A stretch of DNA of 9,611 nt, taken from Mailhella sp. Its GTDB lineage: Bacteria > Desulfobacterota > Desulfovibrionia > Desulfovibrionales > Desulfovibrionaceae. Below the pieces are notes generated by a model. The model was not told the origin of the DNA. It worked only from the letters and a program-made list of their open reading frames with translations, and made no database searches. The DNA is taken from the NCBI GenBank assembly GCA_017522745.1, contig JAFWYI010000083.1:1-9611 (forward strand), written 5' to 3'. Position 1 is the stretch's first letter, and the number at the start of each line of letters is the position of its first letter. The translations under genes were made by a program, and so were the position numbers. Shown piece by piece: positions 1 through 6,140 of the stretch.

Positions 1-746
1 GCGAGGAGTTCCACAACGCCCTTGCTGTCGCAGCCCTTCACCACCACGCCGATCTTGCGGCCCTTGTACTGGGGCAGGTAGACGGCGAGGTTATGCACGT
101 TGAACGGACCCCAGATGAGTTCGTCGATCTCTTCGGGAGTGGTCATGAGAACAGGTTCGGCATGGATGGCGTCGAAGCCCTGCTTCCAACCCAGCACTCC
201 TTCGAGACCTTCGGCCAGAGCATCCTTGAGGGCCTGCTTGAGTTCAGGCAGGGAAGGATGTTCGCCGCAACCGAGAGGACGGATGGATTCCACCAGATCC
301 TGAGGCAGATCGTAGACGGCGGGCACATCTTCCCACTTGGGGGCGGGACCGAGGTTGTGGATACGGTTGGTGAAGTTGGTGACGACGTCCTTCCAGCGCT
401 GACCTTCGGAAGCGGACACCCAGGTGTACTCGAAGCGGTCGGGATTGATGCCGATGACGGGCAGGAACTGCTTCAGCATCTCCAGACGACGGCGGGCATA
501 GTAGTTGCCTGCGGAGTAATGGCAGTCACGAGGATGGCAACCGGAGACCAGCACACCATCAGCGCCGTTCATGAGGGCCTTGAGTACGAACAGGGGGTTC
601 ACGCGGCCCGAACAGGGAACGCGGATGATGCGAAGGTCGGTGGGCTGAACGGCACGGGCAGTACCAGCCGTGTCAGCACCGCCGTAGGAGCACCAGTTAC
701 ACAGAAAACCTACGATACGGAGCTCTTTGCCGGCTAAAACTGACAT
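1..746 (-). CDS. mvhD: MvhD-type hydrogenase iron-sulfur (delta) subunit fused to an FrhB/FdhB-like domain, 3' end outside window
   Basis: The reverse strand reads open from ATG (744-746) to the left edge: 248 codons with no stop, so the C-terminus is missing. Residues 10-145 are a clear MvhD domain, with FLCNWCSYGGADTAG (Cys16, Cys19), RVPCSGRV (Cys45) and GCHPRDCH (Cys70, Cys75). MvhD is the small [2Fe-2S] protein that passes electrons between a partner enzyme and HdrA. From about residue 150 a second region begins, ending in KIGVVVKGCDSKGVVELL. This resembles the conserved KGCDxR stretch of FrhB/FdhB-type (F420 hydrogenase/formate dehydrogenase beta) proteins; that resemblance is from memory. 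Stand-alone MvhD proteins are about 140 residues, so this is a fusion. The start overlaps the hdrA end by 13 bp, which suggests translational coupling. The Shine-Dalgarno is weak (GAGG about 10 nt upstream). The MvhD assignment is strong; the C-terminal domain assignment is moderate. Confidence 0.88.
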   Translation of the reverse strand, partial: MSVLAGKELRIVGFLCNWCSYGGADTAGTARAVQPTDLRIIRVPCSGRVNPLFVLKALMNGADGVLVSGCHPRDCHYSAGNYYARRRLEMLKQFLPVIGINPDRFEYTWVSASEGQRWKDVVTNFTNRIHNLGPAPKWEDVPAVYDLPQDLVESIRPLGCGEHPSLPELKQALKDALAEGLEGVLGWKQGFDAIHAEPVLMTTPEEIDELIWGPFNVHNLAVYLPQYKGRKIGVVVKGCDSKGVVELL

Positions 747-2707
747 AGGGCGTTAACCTCCGCGAGAAGCTGATTGTCAGTGAAGTGGGAGACCTGGATG
801 GCGCCCTGAGGACAGGTGGCGGTACAGACGCCGCAGCCCTGGCACACGGTCTCGATGACGTGGGCCTTCTTCTGGCCACGGAATTCCACTTCTTCGATGG
901 CCTGATAGGGGCAGACCTTGATACACTTGCCGCAGGCGACGCAGCGCTTGATATCGACCACGGAGACCTGAGGATCGTTTTCCAGCTTGGGCTTGGAGAA
1001 CAGAGCCATCACCTTGGCGGCGGCGGCGCTGCCCTGAGCCACGGAGGCCGGGATGTCCTTGGGGCCCTGACACACACCGGCGAGGTACACACCGGCGGTG
1101 TTGGTTTCCACGGGGCGCAGCTTCACATGGCTTTCCATGTAGAAGCCGTAGTGGTCGTAGGAGATGCGGAGCTTTTCAGCCAGATTGCCGGCACCCTTGG
1201 AGCCTTCCACGCCCACGGCGAGGACGACCATGTCGGCATCCACTTCCACCTGTTCACCGAGCAGAGTATCGGCACCGCGCACGATGTAGCCGACGCTGCC
1301 GTCTTCACGGGTATAGGGCTGGATGGCGGAAACGCGGCCGCGGATATACTGCACGCCATACTCTTCCTGAGCGCGGCGGGTGAATTCGTCGTACATCTTG
1401 CCTGGGGCGCGCACGTCCATGTAGAAGACGTAAGCGTCGGTATCAGGCAGATGGTCCTTGGTCATGATGGCCTGCTTGGCGGTGTACATGCAGCAGAAGC
1501 CGGAGCAGTACGGACGGCCCATGGAGCAGTCACGGGAACCGACGCACTGGATGAACACGATGTTCTTGGGTTCCTTGTGGTCGGAAGGACGATGGATGTG
1601 ACCGGCGGTGGGACCGGAGGCAGACATCATACGTTCGTACTGGAGGCTGGTGATGACGTCGGGGTAAGTACCGCCACCGAATTCGGTGATGGTCTTCCAG
1701 TCCACGAGGTCGAAACCGGTGGCCGCGATGATAGCGCCCACTTTTTCTTCCACGATCTCGTCCACCATGTCGTACTTGATAGCGCCCACGGTACAGACCT
1801 TGGAGCAGACGCCGCACTTGCCGTCCTTGAGCTTACGGCAGTAGTCGGGGTTGATGGTGGCCTTCTTGGGAATGGCCTGCGGGAAGGGGATGTTGATGGC
1901 GCGGCACTTGCTGATGCCTTCATTGAAGGTATCGGGCACGTTCTTTTCCGGGCACTTTTCGGTGCAGATACCGCAACCGGTACACTTGCTCCAGTCAACG
2001 TAGGTGGCGCGCTTGCGGATCTTCACGGTGAAGTTGCCCACGAAGCCGGAGATGCTCTCCACTTCGGAATGAGCGTACAGCGTGATGTTCGGGTTCTGGG
2101 CCACGTCCACCATCTTGGGAGCGAGAACGCAGCTGGAGCAGTCGACGGTGGGGAAGGTCTTGTCGAGCTTCGCCATCTTGCCGCCGATGGTGCTTTCGCG
2201 TTCCACCATGACAACGCCGATGCCGGAGTCAGCCGCGTCGAGAGCGGCCTGGATGCCGGCCACGCCGCCGCCGATGACCAGCACACGCTTGGTCACGTCG
2301 AACTGCTTGGCGTAGAGAGGAGCGTTACGGCGCAGCTTTTCCACAGCAAGGCGCACGAGTTCGGCAGCCTTGTTGGTGTTGGCTTCGCGATCACGGCCGA
2401 TCCACGAAACGTGTTCGCGGATATTGGCCATTTCGAACATATAGCGGTTGAGACCAGCGCGTTCCACCGTGCGGCGGAAGGTAGGTTCGTGCATGCGGGG
2501 AGAGCAGGAAGCCACCACGACACCGTCAAGGCCGTGCTTCTTGATGGCCTGCACGATGTTTTCCTGTCCGGGTTCGGAACAGGTATACATGGAGTCTTCC
2601 GCGAACACCACGTCAGGATAGTTCTCTGCGATCTTGGCAACAGCCGCGGTATCGACCGTAGCTTCGATGTTGCTGCCGCAGTGACAGACGAATACACCTA
2701 TTTTCAT
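734..2707 (-). CDS. hdrA: CoB-CoM heterodisulfide reductase-like flavoprotein subunit HdrA
   Basis: 657 residues, the usual size for HdrA. This is the FAD- and iron-sulfur-containing core of soluble Hdr complexes, where electrons are split or merged between partners. Residues 1-130 form the HdrA N-terminal domain (VCHCGSN at 7-13, Cys43, Cys68). A dinucleotide-binding motif, VLVIGGGVAGIQAALDA, lies at 142-158, and the FAD-domain signature with DCSSCVLAPKM follows at 189-199. One ferredoxin-like insert has CTGCGICTEKCP (242-253) and CGVCSKVC (298-305). A C-terminal 2x[4Fe-4S] ferredoxin domain has CVACGKCIKVCP (589-600) and CQGCGVCTATCP (622-633). I see no selenocysteine codon. The ATG overlaps the hdrB stop as ATGA, with an AGGAG 7 nt upstream. 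In non-methanogens the substrate is not CoM-S-S-CoB and is usually unknown, so the function is electron transfer or bifurcation by inference. Confidence 0.96.
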   Translation of the reverse strand: MKIGVFVCHCGSNIEATVDTAAVAKIAENYPDVVFAEDSMYTCSEPGQENIVQAIKKHGLDGVVVASCSPRMHEPTFRRTVERAGLNRYMFEMANIREHVSWIGRDREANTNKAAELVRLAVEKLRRNAPLYAKQFDVTKRVLVIGGGVAGIQAALDAADSGIGVVMVERESTIGGKMAKLDKTFPTVDCSSCVLAPKMVDVAQNPNITLYAHSEVESISGFVGNFTVKIRKRATYVDWSKCTGCGICTEKCPEKNVPDTFNEGISKCRAINIPFPQAIPKKATINPDYCRKLKDGKCGVCSKVCTVGAIKYDMVDEIVEEKVGAIIAATGFDLVDWKTITEFGGGTYPDVITSLQYERMMSASGPTAGHIHRPSDHKEPKNIVFIQCVGSRDCSMGRPYCSGFCCMYTAKQAIMTKDHLPDTDAYVFYMDVRAPGKMYDEFTRRAQEEYGVQYIRGRVSAIQPYTREDGSVGYIVRGADTLLGEQVEVDADMVVLAVGVEGSKGAGNLAEKLRISYDHYGFYMESHVKLRPVETNTAGVYLAGVCQGPKDIPASVAQGSAAAAKVMALFSKPKLENDPQVSVVDIKRCVACGKCIKVCPYQAIEEVEFRGQKKAHVIETVCQGCGVCTATCPQGAIQVSHFTDNQLLAEVNALCQF

Positions 2708-3657
2708 GATGCGACTCCTGCGGCCTTTCTGGCTTCATCATGCGCAGCCTGCACGCGGGCGGCGCGACGTTCGGCGATCTTGTCCAGAAGGGGCTGGGGA
2801 TTGACGGCCAGCTTGTCCAGACGCATGGACTCTTCGGGCAGACCAAAGGCCAGAGCTATGAGCTGGGTGTAATAGAACACGGGCAGCTCGAAGGGTTTGT
2901 TCTTCGTGATGCGGGCGGCCTGACGCTGGCGGAGATCCAGGTTCATGTGGCAGAGCGGGCAGGCAGTGACCACGGCTTCGGCACCGGCGGCCTTGGCGGT
3001 CTCAAGGATGCGGCCGCTGAGCTGGCCGGGGATGTTCACATCCGGGATACCCATGGCAGCGCCGCAGCACTCGGTCTTCAGCGCAAAAGGCAGGACTTCA
3101 GCACCGAGGGCCTTCAGGATATTATCGAGAGACACAGGGTTGTTCGGATCGTCGAACTTGGCCACATGGGCAGGACGGCTGAGGAGACAGCCGTAATAGG
3201 TGACGACCTTGATGCCTTCCAGAGGATAGGTGACGCGACGATTGATGGCATCGACGCCCACGTTCTCCACGATGGCCTGAAGCACGGAATAAGTTTCCAT
3301 GAGATCGGCGCCGCCCTCGGCATTGGCCGGGGTGGGAGCGTCGAGCAGGCTGTCTACTTCCGCCTTGAATTCAGGATTCTGCATGCGCCAGCGGGCGATC
3401 TTCAGGTTGGAAGAGCAACTCGGGCAGGGCGAGATCACGCAGTCGGCACCAGTCTTGGAGGCCTGCAGGAGGTTGCGGGCAGCAAGAGCGCCGGAAAGTT
3501 CATGACTGATGGAATGACCGGGGGTGGAACCACAGCAGTTCCAGTCGGCGATCTCTACCAGATCCATGTCAAGGGCATTGCACACGGCGCGAGTCGAGGC
3601 TTCATACTCCACGGAAGAGCCATGACCGGAGCAACCGGGATAATAAGCATATTTCAT
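2704..3657 (-). CDS. hdrB: Heterodisulfide reductase-like subunit HdrB (two CCG domains)
   Basis: 317 residues with two complete CCG (cysteine-rich) domains. The first uses Cys9, Cys41-Cys42, Cys78 and Cys81 (YYPGCSGHG, WNCCGSTPGH, PCPSC). The second uses Cys157, Cys197-Cys198, Cys233 and Cys236 (YYGCLLSRP, ECCGAAMG, ACPLC). In methanogen HdrB such sites bind the noncubane [4Fe-4S] clusters that cleave the heterodisulfide; both sites look intact here. The protein is expected to be cytosolic, as I see no signal peptide or membrane segment. The tail from about residue 285 is charged and probably helical. The gene starts 3 bp after hdrC with GAGGAG 7 nt upstream of the ATG, and its stop overlaps the hdrA start. 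The physiological disulfide or other substrate cannot be read from the sequence. Confidence 0.95.
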   Translation of the reverse strand: MKYAYYPGCSGHGSSVEYEASTRAVCNALDMDLVEIADWNCCGSTPGHSISHELSGALAARNLLQASKTGADCVISPCPSCSSNLKIARWRMQNPEFKAEVDSLLDAPTPANAEGGADLMETYSVLQAIVENVGVDAINRRVTYPLEGIKVVTYYGCLLSRPAHVAKFDDPNNPVSLDNILKALGAEVLPFALKTECCGAAMGIPDVNIPGQLSGRILETAKAAGAEAVVTACPLCHMNLDLRQRQAARITKNKPFELPVFYYTQLIALAFGLPEESMRLDKLAVNPQPLLDKIAERRAARVQAAHDEARKAAGVAS

Positions 3658-3660
3658 GGA

Positions 3661-4224
3661 TTAGCTCCTCTTCTGCTTTTCCGCGTAGCGCTGGAAGATG
3701 CGGGCCACTTCTTCACGCCCCTCGATGACGGAGGGGATGAAGGGCAGCTTGTTTTTCAAAAGCGCCGTGGGAGCGATCTCGACATTGCCCCAGCCGCGCA
3801 GGGTACGAGCCATGAAGCCGGCCATGACGCCCATTTCGTAGGAGCGGCCGGTGTACTTGACGGTGTCGAGGAAGGCTTTCCAGAAGGTTTCCATAGGACG
3901 ATCCTGCACCCAGCCCTCACGGCGGGCCATCATGCGGAGCGTTTCCATAACGGCGGCCACGTCGATATTGTTGGGGCAGCGGGCGCTGCAGGTCGAGCAG
4001 GACAGACACAGCCAAAGCGAACGGTTCTTCAGGGCTTCTTCCTTGAGGCCCATCTGCACGGCACGCATGATCTGACTGACCTGACGATCATAGACCCCGG
4101 CGCTGGGGCAGCCTGCCGTACACTTACCGCATTGGTAGCAGGCCGACAGGTTCTGACCGCTCTCTTCTTCGACCTGACGCTTGAAGTTCAGGTCTCTGGC
4201 TTTATCAAGCCTAGTGATGTTCAT
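3661..4224 (-). CDS. hdrC: Heterodisulfide reductase-like iron-sulfur subunit HdrC
   Basis: 187 residues from the chosen start, matching the usual 180-190 for HdrC. Two ferredoxin motifs, CYQCGKCTAGCP (Cys29, 32, 35, 39) and CLSCSTCSARCP (Cys73, 76, 79, 83), bind two [4Fe-4S] clusters that wire HdrA to the catalytic subunit HdrB. The frame stays open upstream to 4341, but the ATG at 4222-4224 is preferred. It has a GGGGAG Shine-Dalgarno about 7 nt upstream, and the typical HdrC N-terminus begins there; the 39 upstream residues look like non-coding leader and include an inverted repeat. It is the first gene of the hdrCBA-mvhD operon, transcribed away from metF. Confidence 0.94.
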   Translation of the reverse strand: MNITRLDKARDLNFKRQVEEESGQNLSACYQCGKCTAGCPSAGVYDRQVSQIMRAVQMGLKEEALKNRSLWLCLSCSTCSARCPNNIDVAAVMETLRMMARREGWVQDRPMETFWKAFLDTVKYTGRSYEMGVMAGFMARTLRGWGNVEIAPTALLKNKLPFIPSVIEGREEVARIFQRYAEKQKRS

Positions 4225-4254
4225 AATTGACTCCCCTTGAAGACTTCTCAACAT

Positions 4255-4285
4255 AACAGAAATATTGAATATTCCATATTCTGTT
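4255..4285. promoter_or_regulatory. 31-bp imperfect palindrome, candidate operator for hdrC
   Basis: The arms AACAGAAATAT (4255-4265) and ATATTCTGTT (4276-4285) are inverted copies apart from one extra A. They flank a core that contains the self-complementary GAATATTC. The site lies about 30 bp upstream of the hdrC ATG, a typical position for a repressor site or early-leader structure. The regulator is unknown. Confidence 0.45.
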
Positions 4286-4310
4286 CGCGAAAGGCTTACC
4301 AGTGTCGGAC

Positions 4311-4336
4311 AAAAGGGGGAACACTTCCCCTTTATT
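4311..4336. repeat. GC-rich hairpin in the hdrC/metF intergenic region
   Basis: GGGGAA (4316-4321) pairs with TTCCCC (4325-4330) around a 3-nt CAC loop. A G-T pair and two A-T pairs extend it to 4313-4333. On the minus strand it is followed by a short T-run (CTTTTG), so if hdrC transcription begins upstream it could act as a leader attenuator. The T-run is short and no anti-terminator is evident. Confidence 0.35.
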
Positions 4337-4384
4337 AACAAAATAACTAAACCACACTTCTGTCAGCAAGTCCAGACTTTGGCG

Positions 4385-4432
4385 AAAATGAGAAAAAAAT
4401 TATTTATAGTTTTATCTAATCAATATATAAAC
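4385..4432. promoter_or_regulatory. AT-rich patch, candidate metF promoter/operator
   Basis: A strongly AT-rich segment in GC-rich surroundings, with TATAGT (4405-4410) and TATATAA (4424-4430) as possible -10 elements on the plus strand. An inverted repeat TTATCTA-ATCAA-TATATAA (4412-4430, 6 of 7 arm positions matching) overlaps it and could be a regulator site. No well-spaced -35 element was found. Confidence 0.35.
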
Positions 4433-4580
4433 CCGCCACGACCGATACCGCCTTCCCCCGCCATTTCCGACTGCCCATACGCCTCTGTTTTTCACCTGCA
4501 GCTATTGACGCTGACCCGAGAACATGAAACTCTCAGCCTGTTCACGACCACACTCCGCCCTGCTCCATCCAGAGGACGCC

Positions 4581-5444
4581 ATGAAGATCATCGACATCAT
4601 AAAAAACGACAAGCCGACGCTTTCCTTTGAAGTTTTTCCGCCCAAGACCAGCCAGAATTTCGAGAGCGTCCGCATGGCGGTGGAAGAGATAGCCGCGCTC
4701 AAGCCTGATTTCATGAGCGTCACCTACGGCGCTGGTGGCGGCACCTCCGATTTCACGGCAGATATCGCCGAAGATATCCAGAAGAATTTCGGTGTTCCCG
4801 CACTGGCGCACATGACCTGCGTGTCCTCCTCGCGCGCGAAGGTACGCAGTGTCACCGACACCCTTAAAGACAAGGGCATCGCCAACGTCCTCGCTCTGCG
4901 CGGCGACATCCCGCAGGGCTTCGACCTCGCTTCCGCCGACTACCGCTACGCCTCCGAACTCATCCGCGAGATCAGAGAAGGCGGAGACTTCTGCATCGGC
5001 GGGGCCTGTTACCCTGAAGCCCATCCGGAAAGCGAGGATTCCTTTGCTGACCTGCGCTACCTCAAGGAAAAAGCGGACAGCGGCTGTGAGTTCTTCACCA
5101 CCCAGATGTTCTTCGACAACAATATCCTCTACAATTTCCTCTACCGCGCCCGCAACGCCGGCATCCATGTCCCTGTCGTGGCCGGCATCATGCCCGTGAC
5201 CAATGCCGCACAGATAAAGCGCATCATGTCCATTTCCGGTGCCGCCCTGCCCCAGCGCTTCGTCCGCATCGTCGATCGCTATGGCTCCAATCCCGACGCC
5301 ATGATGCAGGCCGGTATTGCCTACGCCACGGAGCAGATCATCGACCTCTTCGCCAACGGCGTCCCCGCGGTACACGTCTATTCCATGAACAAACCGGTCA
5401 TCGCCCGCCGCATCATGGAAAACGTCTCCAGCATCATCGCGTAA
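4581..5444 (+). CDS. metF: 5,10-methylenetetrahydrofolate reductase
   Basis: MetF is a FAD-dependent TIM-barrel enzyme that reduces 5,10-methylene-THF to 5-methyl-THF, the methyl donor for MetH. The 287 residues are close to the 296 of E. coli MetF. Family motifs are LSFEVFPPKT with the catalytic-type Glu17, TYGAGGGTSDFT (48-59), ALRGDIP with Asp109, CYPEAHPES (143-151), TTQMFFDN (173-180) and PVVAGIMPV (198-206). The ATG at 4581 is chosen because AGAGGA lies 4 nt upstream and the homologous N-terminus starts there; an in-frame ATG at 4524 would add 19 atypical residues with no clear Shine-Dalgarno. It leads the operon with the MetH reactivation gene (15-bp gap). The short bacterial form has no regulatory domain. 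The electron donor (NADH, ferredoxin or an Hdr partner) cannot be read from the sequence. Confidence 0.96.
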   Translation: MKIIDIIKNDKPTLSFEVFPPKTSQNFESVRMAVEEIAALKPDFMSVTYGAGGGTSDFTADIAEDIQKNFGVPALAHMTCVSSSRAKVRSVTDTLKDKGIANVLALRGDIPQGFDLASADYRYASELIREIREGGDFCIGGACYPEAHPESEDSFADLRYLKEKADSGCEFFTTQMFFDNNILYNFLYRARNAGIHVPVVAGIMPVTNAAQIKRIMSISGAALPQRFVRIVDRYGSNPDAMMQAGIAYATEQIIDLFANGVPAVHVYSMNKPVIARRIMENVSSIIA

Positions 5445-5459
5445 AGGCGGAAACGCACC

Positions 5460-6140
5460 ATGTCAGGAATCATCCCCTCCCTGCGAGTCTCCTCCCCCGG
5501 AGAACTGCGGGTGAACAGGAAGGAGGCCCTGCGCTACCTCGGCTACGGAAAGAACGTACCTGACGACAGCGTCCTCGAACTCATGGACGCCTGCGAAGCG
5601 GAACTGCTTGCCGCCGCGCAGGGGCGTGCCTGCTGGGTGCGCGTACCCGTGATCGTCCCCTCGACGTTCTGCGTGGATCTCGGCTTCGGCCCCATCGAAA
5701 GCGTGTCCCTCGCGAAACATCTTGCCGGCTGTCACAGCGCCCTGCTTTTCGCGGCCACCATCGGCATAGGACCCGACAGGCTCATCGCGAAGTGGAGCCG
5801 CCTGCGCCCCAGCCGCAGTGCAGTCCTCGACGCGCTGGGCTCTTCAGCCATCGAATCATGGTGCGACCTCGTGGAGCTGGAACTCACCCGGGACGAAGAA
5901 AAACACTGCGATCGCTTCAGCCCCGGCTACGGCGATTTCGCGCTCCATCATCAGAAAGATTTCATGCAATGCCTCGACATGGGGCGCACGCTGGGCATCA
6001 CGCTTTCCGATTCCCTGCTCATGACGCCGACGAAATCCGTGACGGCGGTCATCGGGCTTGGAGCTTCGGCCCGCACCTGCGGGAACAAGTGCATGTTCTG
6101 CACCAAGGAAAACTGCATCTACCGAGAGGTTATCGTATGA
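5460..6140 (+). CDS. Stand-alone methionine synthase (cobalamin-dependent) activation-domain protein
   Basis: 226 residues matching the separated AdoMet-binding reactivation module of MetH. In E. coli this module is the C-terminal domain of MetH; in some bacteria (for example Thermotoga) it is a separate protein. It binds AdoMet and supports reductive methylation of oxidised cob(II)alamin. The key element is RFSPGYGD (152-159), the counterpart of the RxxxGY AdoMet motif, followed by a GITLSDSLLMTPTKSVTAVIG region (179-199). The protein ends in a four-cysteine tail with Cys207, 211, 214 and 219 (C-x3-C-x2-C-x4-C), absent from E. coli MetH, which could bind a metal or an iron-sulfur cluster. 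Its TGA overlaps the metH ATG by 4 bp (ATGA), which fits coupled synthesis with metH. An AGGCGG lies about 9 nt before the start. Confidence 0.88.
   Translation: MSGIIPSLRVSSPGELRVNRKEALRYLGYGKNVPDDSVLELMDACEAELLAAAQGRACWVRVPVIVPSTFCVDLGFGPIESVSLAKHLAGCHSALLFAATIGIGPDRLIAKWSRLRPSRSAVLDALGSSAIESWCDLVELELTRDEEKHCDRFSPGYGDFALHHQKDFMQCLDMGRTLGITLSDSLLMTPTKSVTAVIGLGASARTCGNKCMFCTKENCIYREVIV

Larger units (their letters stand above)
4225..4580. promoter_or_regulatory. Divergent intergenic region between the hdrC and metF operons
   Basis: 356 bp without a convincing gene, separating two divergent operons, so promoters for both must lie here. From left to right it holds the hdrC Shine-Dalgarno, a 31-bp imperfect palindrome (4255-4285), a GC-rich hairpin (4311-4336), an AT-rich patch (4385-4432) and a long C-rich, G-poor stretch before metF (4433-4575). 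I could not identify a convincing -35/-10 pair on either strand and saw no recognisable cobalamin or SAM riboswitch motif. Two in-frame upstream starts (4524 for metF, 4341 for hdrC) lack good ribosome binding sites. Confidence 0.7.

Noticed and set aside
785..2872. 695-codon open frame on the plus strand opposite hdrA
   Set aside because: The minus strand encodes an unmistakable HdrA. The antisense frame is His/Gly/Ala/Val-rich with no recognisable motif, as expected opposite a GC-rich gene with biased codon use.
2740..4230. 496-codon plus-strand frame opposite hdrB and hdrC
   Set aside because: It covers two well-supported minus-strand genes and reads as low-complexity Gly/His/Ala sequence.
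4524..4580. Upstream in-frame ATG that would lengthen MetF by 19 residues
   Set aside because: No good Shine-Dalgarno, and the extension is not MetF-like. ATG 4581 has AGAGGA at good spacing and the conserved N-terminus.
4433..4580. Cobalamin or SAM riboswitch before metF
   Set aside because: I looked for a B12-box-like motif and paired stems and found none. The stretch is C-rich and appears poorly structured.
6078..6118. CxxxCxxC in the reactivation protein as a radical SAM enzyme
   Set aside because: The motif lies at the extreme C-terminus of an activation-domain protein, whereas radical SAM clusters usually sit near the start of a TIM-barrel domain.
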